From contig NZ_JAMXSF010000001.1 in the NCBI RefSeq assembly GCF_024124545.1, forward strand, positions 62,001 to 126,000: DNA of 64,000 nt, read 5' to 3'. This document shows, one piece after another, positions 56,724-64,000 of the stretch. The notes beneath the pieces are model-generated. The model was not told where the DNA came from. It saw only the letters and a list, made by a program, of their open reading frames with translations, and made no database searches. The position numbers were made by a program, and so were the translations under genes. Source of the DNA: Pseudoalteromonas sp. XMcav2-N. Lineage in GTDB: Bacteria; Pseudomonadota; Gammaproteobacteria; Enterobacterales; Alteromonadaceae. Positions within the stretch are counted from its first letter, which is position 1. The number at the start of each line of letters is the position of its first letter.

Positions 56724-57611
56724 ATGAATTTATCACCCGTGCCGGCTAGTTCACTTAGGTTCAACCCAGACAAGGGAAAGCCCCTGCATGTTTTTACTGA
56801 CGCATTGCTAGGGTGCCTTGCAATTGCTGAGCAAAATCGGCGTGTGTTTTTATGTAGTCATGACCCTGAAGCGGTTCACCAGTATCGAATTGTCTTACGG
56901 CAAGCCCGGTCGCTTATCAAAGTACATAGTGACTGGCTGACTAAACCCGTTCGTCACCAGCTCATTCTTTGTATAAAGCAATTGGCGAGACCGACGGATA
57001 ATCCCAGAGACTTTCAGGTTCTGGGTGAACAGATAGCCCAGATGCCTGTGACTGAGCGTTTTTGTCCGGCTTTGGCATCCGCCTTGAATGAAGTGAACCG
57101 CGAGGTAAATCGGCTGCGTTATTCACAATGTGTGCGACTGCGCCGATACTGGCATAGCCGTGACTATCAACATCAGTTTGCTGCAGCCCAGGCAAAAATC
57201 AAGGAAGTCCATTTCTCGATAAAACGTAAGACGTATCGCAGCACACTGCGCCAGATCGCTGTCAGACAATTGAACAAACTTAAGAAACGGATGAAGCATT
57301 TACCTGAGCTTGACCTGATACACCAACATCGTGTCCGTATCAGAGTGAAAGTGCTGCGGTATGTGGTTTCTCTGTATCGTCCCTGGCTCAGGCGCATCAA
57401 ACTTAAGCCACTACGTAAAAGCCAAAAAAATCTGGGTAAGTTGCATGATCTTGAAACCCATAGCGAGCTACTGCAAATCTATCTGGCCCGAAAACACGAG
57501 ACAACGGCCAATTATTCACTGTGTGCACTTGGCGTTGGGGCGTTAATACAACAGTGGGCACGTCATTATGAACAGACATTGGCAAGTTTGTCTGCACAAA
57601 ATCAGATTTAA
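56724..57611 (+). CDS. CHAD-domain protein
   Basis: A 295-residue, very basic helical protein matching the CHAD domain: two halves with conserved His/Arg/Lys helices, VHQYRIVLRQARSLIKVHSDWL (part) and HQHRVRIRVKVLRY, then GKLHDLETHSELL. CHAD domains bind polyphosphate and target proteins to polyphosphate granules. There is no CYTH domain, so it stands alone. An in-frame ATG at 56670 would add 18 residues; 56724 has GGA upstream and is preferred with low certainty. Confidence 0.85.
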   Translation: MNLSPVPASSLRFNPDKGKPLHVFTDALLGCLAIAEQNRRVFLCSHDPEAVHQYRIVLRQARSLIKVHSDWLTKPVRHQLILCIKQLARPTDNPRDFQVLGEQIAQMPVTERFCPALASALNEVNREVNRLRYSQCVRLRRYWHSRDYQHQFAAAQAKIKEVHFSIKRKTYRSTLRQIAVRQLNKLKKRMKHLPELDLIHQHRVRIRVKVLRYVVSLYRPWLRRIKLKPLRKSQKNLGKLHDLETHSELLQIYLARKHETTANYSLCALGVGALIQQWARHYEQTLASLSAQNQI

Positions 57612-57785
57612 AGGCGTTGACTAGCTCCTTTTATTTTAGACGGTTGGTAACAGGTGTAGTTTAAAACTCGGTTTGGTCAGTAATCTGCACATTTCGTACA
57701 CACTGTCTGGCTACAGTGAAAGTCGTGATTGAACGAGTTTGGTGTTTAGCTGCATCAGAAGTGAAGCCAGCTAGGAGATAGGGAT

Positions 57786-58442
57786 ATGATAGGACGACTT
57801 ATAGCAATGTGCCTGGCTGCGTTAAGCTATGGTTTTGTAAGCAGCGTGGCCGCATCAGACGGTGTATGTACCGGTCTTAGCGGAGGAACCATGGTTGAGT
57901 TAAAACGCATGTCACTGCGCACCGCTAAATCTGCAAATTATATTGTCGTGTTAAATATCACTGGTACTGAAGAGGCTGAAACATATCGTCTCACAGGGGA
58001 TGGACGGCGCATCAAAATCATGCGGGCAACCTCTGATAATGCCAGCTGTGCGTTTATTTATGCCAGTCAGGTTGAGCAAATTCATGTGTACCTGGGCGCG
58101 GGGGAAGATAGCTTCGATGGTCGTACCATGACGAACGAGTTGCATGTGTGGGCGGGTGATGGTGATGATGAGGTAATGGGAGGACGAGGCAAAGACAGGC
58201 TCTTTGGTGGGCCCGGGAACGATGAACTGAGAGGCTTTGCTGGTCGTGATAAGCTCGTTGGCGGTACTGGTAACGATGTCCTGATAGGTGGTGATGATAA
58301 AGATGTGCTCGAGGGCAGAGACGGGGATGATATTCTGGCCGGTGGTACGGGTTATGACATACTGAATGGTGGCAGCGGGCGCAATCAGCTCTTTCAGGGA
58401 GACATAGTGACCAGCGCAAAAGAGCAGGGGGCCCAGTACTGA
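57786..58442 (+). CDS. Small secreted RTX (calcium-binding nonapeptide repeat) protein
   Basis: A 218-residue protein with a Sec signal peptide (IAMCLAALSYGFVSSVAAS). The first part of the mature chain is beta-rich with two cysteines; residues about 115-205 hold RTX nonapeptides of the GG.G.D.L type (GGPGNDELR, GGTGNDVLI, GGTGYDILN, GGSGRNQLF), which fold with calcium outside the cell. An N-terminal Sec signal is unusual for RTX proteins, which mostly use C-terminal type I signals. AGGAGA precedes the ATG. The partner or enzyme is unknown. Confidence 0.85.
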   Translation: MIGRLIAMCLAALSYGFVSSVAASDGVCTGLSGGTMVELKRMSLRTAKSANYIVVLNITGTEEAETYRLTGDGRRIKIMRATSDNASCAFIYASQVEQIHVYLGAGEDSFDGRTMTNELHVWAGDGDDEVMGGRGKDRLFGGPGNDELRGFAGRDKLVGGTGNDVLIGGDDKDVLEGRDGDDILAGGTGYDILNGGSGRNQLFQGDIVTSAKEQGAQY

Positions 58443-58508
58443 GCTCCGGCACCTCAATAAGCCTGGTAACGCCACCTGTTAATATATGGGTCGCTAAAAA
58501 ATCCGCTT

Positions 58509-59213
58509 TTAAGCCAGATCTTTGCCAATCCACACCACTTTGCCGATGATTTCTAACTGCTCCAGCTCGTCAGCGCGCACCACCTGTTCGACGTATTCTT
58601 TATTGTCACTGATCAATCTGACAGAGCCATCCAGATACTGTTGTAGCCGTTTTGCATATAACTCTTCACCGAGTCTGACTACGTAGATCAGGCCTTCACT
58701 GAGTTTCTTGTCACTCAAGTCAACCAAAATGGTGTTGTTGTTGTGGATAGTGGGCTCCATCGAGTCGCCTTTTGCAAACACCACTGCCAACTCACTCTTA
58801 TCGAGGTTTTTATAGTCGATCCACTTCTTTCTGAATGCGAGGTGGCGGGCAACCTGAGCGTTGTCATTGAACGCGCCATGGCCGGTACTGACAGATACAT
58901 GATACCCGGGTACTAACACAAAGGCTTCGTTAAATTCATCGAGTTTAACCAGAGGCTGAGTGATGATGGGCGACTGTGGGCAATCCGTGGTTGTTTCACC
59001 CTGGATAAGCCACATCAGATCTACATTCGCAACCTGGGCAATGCGTGCAACAATACTGAGCTTAGGATCCTCTCCTTTCAATATGCGTCGTAAAGTTCCT
59101 TCAGAAATATCAATTTTTGACGCGAAAGCACGAATGCTATGCGGCTTAATTGCATATTCAACGCGTTCTGCAAATGCTGAGATGTCAGCTTCGGTATTAT
59201 GTTGTTTTTCCAT
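58509..59213 (-). CDS. S24-family (CI/LexA-like) repressor
   Basis: A 234-residue protein. Residues about 25-70 form a helix-turn-helix (RAFASKIDISEGTLRRILKG). The C-terminal S24 peptidase fold has the nucleophile Ser151 (GDSMEPTIHNNN) and Lys188 (YAKRL) of the Ser-Lys dyad. The linker has STGHG at 109-113, so a Thr-Gly pair (110-111) stands where a cleavable Ala-Gly would be, and self-cleavage may be altered. It is divergent from a Cro-like gene at 59492, with shared operators between; no other phage gene is near. Start 59213 is tentative. Confidence 0.87.
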   Translation of the reverse strand: MEKQHNTEADISAFAERVEYAIKPHSIRAFASKIDISEGTLRRILKGEDPKLSIVARIAQVANVDLMWLIQGETTTDCPQSPIITQPLVKLDEFNEAFVLVPGYHVSVSTGHGAFNDNAQVARHLAFRKKWIDYKNLDKSELAVVFAKGDSMEPTIHNNNTILVDLSDKKLSEGLIYVVRLGEELYAKRLQQYLDGSVRLISDNKEYVEQVVRADELEQLEIIGKVVWIGKDLA

Positions 59214-59297
59214 TGTTTGATACCACGCCTTTGGATGTCCCATTTTTAAGCAATACGGCATTATAGGAACTTGGCTGGCAAAAGGCAATTCAAATTT

Positions 59298-59371
59298 TTA
59301 CGCAAAAATTTGAAAGTTACGCATTGAAATGCGTAAATAATTGCACTATTATCTTTCATAAATTACGCATT
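59298..59371. promoter_or_regulatory. Operator array between the S24 repressor and XRE gene
   Basis: A full palindrome TTACGCATT-ga-AATGCGTAA (59317-59336, 9-bp perfect arms), with half-sites TTACGCA at 59298 and TTACGCATT at 59363. Another, TTGCGTAA, lies at 59466 just before the XRE gene. The layout resembles the CI/Cro operators of temperate phages. Confidence 0.8.
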
Positions 59372-59491
59372 GGCGGTGTTTTAAGGATTCAGTCCGCGTT
59401 AACAGCCTTTGCTGATAGTAGATAATGACCCAATTGCCTTAAGGTGGTTGGGTAACATGACAAGATTGCGTAAAAAAGTAAGGAAGTGGAT

Positions 59492-59842
59492 ATGACCAGT
59501 ACAGTAACCTGCAACATCCCAACAGAAACAGTGATCAACCCGTTTGCCATGGGAGGGTCAATGCCGGTTCAGCACGCAGACAATGCCGGGCAGTTTGATC
59601 TTTTAAGAGCGCCTCGCGGTGCCCAGCTATTAAAGTATGCCCGCAAGTTACGGGGTTATACTCAGGCTGAATCAGCTGCGAGTTATGGTATCGAGGAGCG
59701 CACCTTAAGGCGCTGGGAGAACAATGAGTTTAATCCAAGGTGGAATGACGTCATTTCTTTGCTGGAGGATGTTTATTTTATGGATATTATGCAGGCGATT
59801 GCAGGTGTCAGGTCAATGCAAGCGCAGGGAAGAACGGTTTAA
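59492..59842 (+). CDS. XRE-family (Cro-like) DNA-binding protein
   Basis: A 116-residue protein with a helix-turn-helix of the XRE kind (about 50-95: AQLLKYARKLRGYTQAESAA then GIEERTLRRWENNEFNPRW). About 45 residues with no recognised feature precede it. AGGA lies 7 bases before ATG 59492; a GTG two codons earlier is possible. It faces the S24 repressor across a shared operator array. Confidence 0.8.
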   Translation: MTSTVTCNIPTETVINPFAMGGSMPVQHADNAGQFDLLRAPRGAQLLKYARKLRGYTQAESAASYGIEERTLRRWENNEFNPRWNDVISLLEDVYFMDIMQAIAGVRSMQAQGRTV

Positions 59843-59916
59843 CATGGTCAATGATCGCTGCTGACCACAGGGGGCTGGCAGCAGTTCAGTGCAGAGACTG
59901 AACCACTGCCTGTCAT

Positions 59917-61057
59917 TTATAAGTGCACTATGCTGTCGGCATTGCCATCCGGATCACCGGATGCGCGGCCATCTGTTCTGGGGTTGCCATTGCTCATCAT
60001 GATCACGGCACACGCGGCAGGTGATGCCATTGAGGTGCCGGACATCGTGGTTGTTCCGCCGCCACTGCGCGTTGATAAAATACTGACACCCGGTGCGGCG
60101 TAATCCACCGGTGGGTTACCGTAGTTTGAAAAACTCGCGAAGCGATCATTGGCATCTGTGGCCGAGATGGTATAAACACGGGGATGTGATGCACTGGCGG
60201 GTGAGACATTGCTGGCATGCTGGCTTTCGTTGCCCGCCGCAATCACAAAGAAAGCGCCTGATTGTTGGGCTGCATTTTCAACAGCATCGTTTAGTTCCTG
60301 GTTGAAGCCGCCACCAAGGCTCATATTGACGCAGTCGCCGGGTGATGCGTTGGCTGCGACATGATCAATACCGGCTAAAACACCAGACCAACTGCCTGAG
60401 CCCCGGGAGTCGAGCACCTTGACTGGTACGACGGTAGCGCCTGCAGCGACCCCGGCAACATCGATCCCATTGTCTAGCGCTGCAATGGTGCCAGCGACGT
60501 GGGTGCCGTGACCATTACCATCGTCAACGCCGGCATTCTTGCCTTTACTAAATGCGCTGAACCCCCGGCTGCTGTCCACATTGAGGTCGTCATGGTCAAC
60601 ATCAATACCTGTGTCTATGACCCAGGCCGTATAGCCACTGCCATCGATAGGGCCACCCACTCGGCTAACACTCCATGGAATGGTTTGGCCTTGCGAACCA
60701 CCACCTGGCTTTCCGAGTTTTTTTTGCCGGGCTGGCATACACGGCGCCGTCTGGGGTAAAGCGCATTGTGACAGACTCAGCGGCAAACTTTGCACGTGCC
60801 TGCTCGCAGCTCATATTGACTGCCATGCCTTTCATTGCATGTTTATAAATGTGTTTTGCCTGAGCGTTTGCACGGGCCAGCAATCCTCTGGCCTTACCCT
60901 CAACATCCAGCTTTTCTGTTTTATCGTCGAATCTGACGATACAGGTATTGTTGATAGCCAGCTGAGCGGCTGCTCCCTGATAATCGGGTTCAGACGCCGA
61001 TACAGCGGCACTAGACAGGGCACTTACAATCGATAAGCAAATTAAAGAATGTTTCAT
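59917..61057 (-). pseudogene. Subtilisin-like serine protease split by a one-base frameshift in an A8 run
   Basis: Two overlapping frames make one S8 protease. The first (from 61057) has a signal peptide (KHSLICLSIVSALSSAAVSAS) and an inhibitor I9-like propeptide (KHIYKHAMKGMAVNMS). The second holds the catalytic triad: Asp in WVIDTGID, His in GNGHGTHVAG and Ser in GTSMASP. The switch lies at T8 on the plus strand (60718-60725), A8 in the message. Deleting one A joins the frames into exactly 380 codons including the stop, giving PAKKLGKPGGG. The break may be a true mutation, a homopolymer sequencing error, or slippage that lets some full product form. Nothing else is damaged. Confidence 0.85.
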
Positions 61058-61486
61058 TCGTTTTTCCTGTTGTCATAAAGGTAATTGTTTTTATTTGGTT
61101 AACTCTGTGTGTCTAGTTGTTTTAAAAGTTAGATTTAAATGAACGAAAGTCAAGCGGGTTGAATAAAAAATCTCATCTGGTCGGATATGTGGCATATATC
61201 ATTCTAAGTATTAGTGTTTATAGAAGTGATTATACTTTCTTTTACAGTCCCTAATTTAGCTTCGATTTTTAAACATTGACACAGGGGGGAGGTAGCTGCC
61301 GTGACTGATACGTCGGTTTATAACCCAATTATGAATAAACCTGCGTAAATTATTGCGCGTTTAGTGTAAGTGTCTATCGGACAAGCTATCAGGCACGTTT
61401 TCTCGATTTCAGCGTAGCGCTTTGTTGCGTAAATTCGTGAACAAATGAGGAGCAGAGGCCCGAGTGGACCTCTGTATGGTGGGCGA
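61058..61486. other. Gene-free stretch between the protease and decarboxylase genes
   Basis: No gene seen in about 430 bp. A hairpin at 61453-61474 (CAGAGG, then CC/GG with one wobble, then CCTCTG) lies 13 bp past the decarboxylase stop and may end its transcript; the U run is weak. The left part would hold the protease promoter. Confidence 0.5.
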
Positions 61487-62662
61487 TTAGCTGCCGAATT
61501 CGGCCTGGTGAAGTTGGATCACTTCATTGAGTACCACAGTCGTAGCACGTTTGAAGAAATTGAAGTCGGTGGCTGTCGCACTGGTGTAGGCACCCATCAT
61601 GCGGGTGATAACCAGGTCGCCATCTTCCAGTTTCGGCAGTTCAACGGCATCACAGATCACGTCTATGCTGTCGCAGGTTGGGCTCGCCAGTACGCTTGGG
61701 TAGACTACATCAGTAGCCTTCAGAGTGCGTAGCGGATAGCATGCCATGTCGAACATCAGGCCACTGAAAGAGCCATAAATTCCATCGTCCAGATAATACC
61801 AGGTACGGCCTTCACGCTGTGCCTGGCCCATCACCGAGGCAACGCAGGTCATCGCACCGGCAACAATAAACCGACCTGGCTCGGCAATGCGCTGTACCGT
61901 CTCTGGCAGCTGTGCCAGTGCTGCGTTGATTGGCGCACAGAAAGCACGGATATCTACCTGGTTGCTCGCGTACGATACCGGAAAACCACCACCAATATCC
62001 AGGCAGCTCAGCACTGGCAACCCTTCGGCCACCACGTCATCCATCAGCTGTTTGCATGCCTGAATAGCCGCGACATATTTGTCGGCATTGGTGGTTTGCG
62101 AACCAACATGAAAGGACAGGCCCTTAACCCGAATACCCCATTGCTGCGCCTGACGGATCAGGTTCATTGCATCGGTCGGGCTGCAACCGAACTTTTTCGA
62201 CAGATCAGCATAGGCCTCACTGTTACGAAAGCTCAGTCGGATCAGCACTTCGGCCTGCTCGGCAAACTCGCGAAACTTAGCCAATTCATTTTGGTTGTCG
62301 ACCACAAACACCTGGCAGCCGTACTCCAGTGCATCAGCAATGTCACTGCGACGTTTAATTGGGTGCGTATGAATCGTGCACTCAGCCGGAACCCCTTGCT
62401 CACGGACCAGACCGACTTCACCGCTGGTTGCCAGATCAAAACAAGCACCCAGTTGCAGCAAAGTGCGTACTACTGCCGGATGAGGCAGAGGTTTTAATGC
62501 ATAATGTAAACGTACGCCTGGCAAGGCTTCGGCAAGTGCCAGGTATTGATCACGTACTTGCTCGCAGTCGAGCATCAACAGGGGTGATCCGTACTGCGCA
62601 ACCAAATCGGTTACAAGGGTAGCGTCGATATCAAAATTTTGTACTTGAGGCTGAATAGGCAT
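61487..62662 (-). CDS. Fold-type III PLP-dependent ornithine/lysine decarboxylase
   Basis: A 391-residue alanine-racemase-fold decarboxylase of the eukaryotic ODC type, also found in bacteria. PLP binds Lys57 in HYALKPLPHP; SFHVGSQ, DIGGGFP and EPGRFIV line the site, and CDSIDVI contributes the cysteine that crosses the dimer interface. It makes putrescine or cadaverine; which one cannot be told by eye. Start 62662 has GGAG upstream; an in-frame extension of 27 codons reaches 62743 but lacks a ribosome site. An unusual leader with a short ORF precedes it. Confidence 0.9.
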   Translation of the reverse strand: MPIQPQVQNFDIDATLVTDLVAQYGSPLLMLDCEQVRDQYLALAEALPGVRLHYALKPLPHPAVVRTLLQLGACFDLATSGEVGLVREQGVPAECTIHTHPIKRRSDIADALEYGCQVFVVDNQNELAKFREFAEQAEVLIRLSFRNSEAYADLSKKFGCSPTDAMNLIRQAQQWGIRVKGLSFHVGSQTTNADKYVAAIQACKQLMDDVVAEGLPVLSCLDIGGGFPVSYASNQVDIRAFCAPINAALAQLPETVQRIAEPGRFIVAGAMTCVASVMGQAQREGRTWYYLDDGIYGSFSGLMFDMACYPLRTLKATDVVYPSVLASPTCDSIDVICDAVELPKLEDGDLVITRMMGAYTSATATDFNFFKRATTVVLNEVIQLHQAEFGS

Positions 62663-62940
62663 AGCGACTCCAAATAGTATCAGCAAATAATGACCTGCAG
62701 GCTCTATGTGTGAACCGTGCTTGTTTGTGGTGCACGGGGTCACCCCTTCAGATCTTGAGCAAAGCGACTCAGGTATTGACGACGCATCAGCGTATTACCT
62801 TTACCCGAACCCGTTACAGATCCTGGATAGTTGCTCTATCGCCTTGCCACGGGGTGATCACATCATGACCGGCTCATTGACCGTCACGCTAAACACGCCA
62901 CCGCGATGTACTCGGATTGGCTATCTTCAGAAAACACGCA
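62663..62940 (-). promoter_or_regulatory. Long structured leader of the decarboxylase gene
   Basis: About 280 bp upstream on the minus strand without a long gene. It contains the repeated ACCCCGTG (once in GATCACCCCGTGGCAAGG, once just after the short ORF), a small hairpin GATAG-agcaa-CTATC, and the 15-codon ORF at 62740-62787. Position and content recall the speF leader RNA class upstream of decarboxylase genes in alphaproteobacteria and the speFL arrest peptide of enterobacteria; neither has been tested here. Confidence 0.5.
62740..62787 (-). CDS. 15-codon leader ORF upstream of the decarboxylase
   Basis: Encodes MRRQYLSRFAQDLKG, with AAAGG about 10 bases before its ATG and a stop 77 bp before the decarboxylase start. 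It is basic (three Arg, one Lys in 15 residues). Leader peptides of this kind can stall ribosomes in response to polyamine precursors. Supported by placement and ribosome site only. Confidence 0.45.
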   Translation of the reverse strand: MRRQYLSRFAQDLKG

Positions 62941-62945
62941 AATAG

Positions 62946-63373
62946 TAGGGGGCATGTAGCGGTTGTGCAAGTCCCATTTCGACGAGAAATTTTGCTTCTG
63001 AGTGACAAATTTATTTGTTGTGGATCAGACTTTGTCCGCTTATGAAAGAGAGAAAAAACTTCCCCCGCTGAAGTTTCATTATTTTTTGAACAGAATAAAA
63101 CAGGGTCTCTTAGGGACGAGTTTTGAAACGCTAAGCAAAACTGTGCAATGCTTAGGATGTTTGTCGTAAGTCTTTTTATGATTATGAATTAATTGAATAT
63201 TTTCATGAGTTAAACAAGTAATCCTACTTGTTTTTGAAATTTGTCGGACGCGAATTTCTCTTGCTATGGTGAACTCAGTCAGCAAGAGTTCGGCATTCAC
63301 ATGAATATCGGCTCTGCACAGCGAAGTTTAATCATCACTATTTTTACTCGTTACTTTCTAAAAGGACATAAAC
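62946..63373. other. Gene-free stretch before the last gene
   Basis: A/T-rich, without a supported gene or clear hairpin. It should contain the promoter of the secreted protein at 63374 and perhaps that of the decarboxylase leader. Confidence 0.5.
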
Positions 63374-64000
63374 ATGAAAACCTTATCTTTATCACTAGCA
63401 GCCGCTGCATTATTCAGTGCTTTTGGTAGCCAGGCTACCGCGTATCAGAATGTTTTTGATACTGATGGCTACGAGCGCCTGACTAACTATACATCTGGTC
63501 CGGTTAGCTCGGCTTTACTGACAGGTGAGTTTGCGCACAACTTTGAAGCGCAACTAGTGCTGCGTGGTGAAGGTGCTTACTGTGACTCTGCAAACTTGTA
63601 CTCAGCAAAAGACGGTAGCCATGTTGCCAATCTGGGTGTGAAGACGATTGCGGACCGTAACACGGTGGAAATGGGGGTTGCCATTCCAGAAGCGGCGCTG
63701 ACAGACAAAAAAGTATTGCACGTCAGCTGTTATAACGCAGCAGGTGACTGGTACAACGTATTGGTTAATGTACCTGGCGCACCAGTTGTCGACTGGCAGG
63801 TTGAACTGACACCAGCAGGTGATTTTGTTCATCAGCCTTATTCATATGGTTATCATACGGCGTATCACATCAGCAGCCGCCTGACTGTGGACAATCAGAA
63901 TAATGATGCACACTGCAGCATTCTGGCAGATCGTGGCGTGTCTCTGGGCTTGTTCCATGGTGAAGATCGTAAGGGTCCATTCCATTCAGACGTGTTTACT
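63374..64000 (+). CDS. Secreted protein of unknown function, cut by the window end
   Basis: Open for at least 209 codons to the end of the window, so incomplete at its C-terminus. AAGGA lies 7 bases before the ATG. It has a clear signal peptide (KTLSLSLAAAALFSAFGSQATA). The mature part is beta-rich with spaced cysteines (GAYCDSANLY, HVSCYNAAGDWYN, AHCSILADRG) and many Tyr/His residues. No family is recognised; a multi-domain extracellular enzyme or adhesin is possible once the rest is seen. Confidence 0.75.
   Translation, partial: MKTLSLSLAAAALFSAFGSQATAYQNVFDTDGYERLTNYTSGPVSSALLTGEFAHNFEAQLVLRGEGAYCDSANLYSAKDGSHVANLGVKTIADRNTVEMGVAIPEAALTDKKVLHVSCYNAAGDWYNVLVNVPGAPVVDWQVELTPAGDFVHQPYSYGYHTAYHISSRLTVDNQNNDAHCSILADRGVSLGLFHGEDRKGPFHSDVFT

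Noticed and set aside
62706..62945. A 79-codon plus-strand frame in the decarboxylase leader
   Set aside because: No ribosome site or recognisable composition; it overlaps the leader ORF and boxes on the other strand, which are better supported.

Overview
The window reads as a chromosomal segment of a marine gammaproteobacterium, most likely Pseudoalteromonas or a close Alteromonadales relative. The basis is the housekeeping order pdxB-asd-fimV-truA-accD-folC-dedD-cvpA-purF, a large FadE, a MiaE/LpxH/PpiB/CysS block, and many secreted or TonB-era surface proteins typical of that group. This is family recognition by eye; no search was run. No rRNA, tRNA, CRISPR array or complete insertion sequence was seen.

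Layout. 0-8 kb: a small GG-leader peptide, a CadC-like membrane regulator divergent from a DUF5916 surface protein, an SMP-30-like lipoprotein and a two-gene ABC transporter. 8-30.4 kb: core metabolism (fadE, pdxB, asd, a 2001-residue FimV/HubP with three tandem-repeat blocks, truA, accD, folC, dedD, cvpA, purF, a Yip1-family protein, miaE, lpxH, ppiB, cysS), interrupted by one MITE-like element near 26.3 kb. 30.5-36.2 kb: an RHS island with a truncated-looking fibronectin-type companion, a 1608-residue secreted RHS protein and a stop/start-overlapping two-helix membrane protein (candidate immunity gene). 36.7-45 kb: a secreted glycosidase-like protein, then a TetR-RND-LolA-like-outer membrane protein cassette with three copies of one palindromic operator. 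45-49.1 kb: a secreted zinc-protease-like protein and a polyhydroxyalkanoate cluster phaB-phaP-phaC, with a factor-independent terminator between phaP and phaC.

49.7-57.6 kb: a periplasmic rhodanese, a NemR/NemA-like electrophile-response pair with three operators, a DUF4336 protein, an unusual winged-helix / membrane segment / receiver-domain protein, cmoM, a Nif3-like protein, a VOC protein, a second GG-leader peptide and a CHAD protein. 57.8-64 kb: a small secreted RTX-repeat protein, an S24 (CI/LexA-like) repressor divergent from a Cro-like XRE protein with shared operators, a subtilisin-like protease split by an eight-base A run, a fold-type III ornithine/lysine decarboxylase with a leader carrying a 15-codon ORF, and a secreted protein that runs off the end.

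The most interesting items are the regulator whose intact-looking receiver domain lies on the periplasmic side of its membrane segment (52905-53813), the decarboxylase leader with its arginine-rich uORF (62663-62940), the 372-bp higher-order repeats inside fimV, the orphan GG-leader peptides, the RHS island boundary, the phaP/phaC attenuating terminator, the lysogeny-like switch without a prophage, and the A8 frameshift in the protease.
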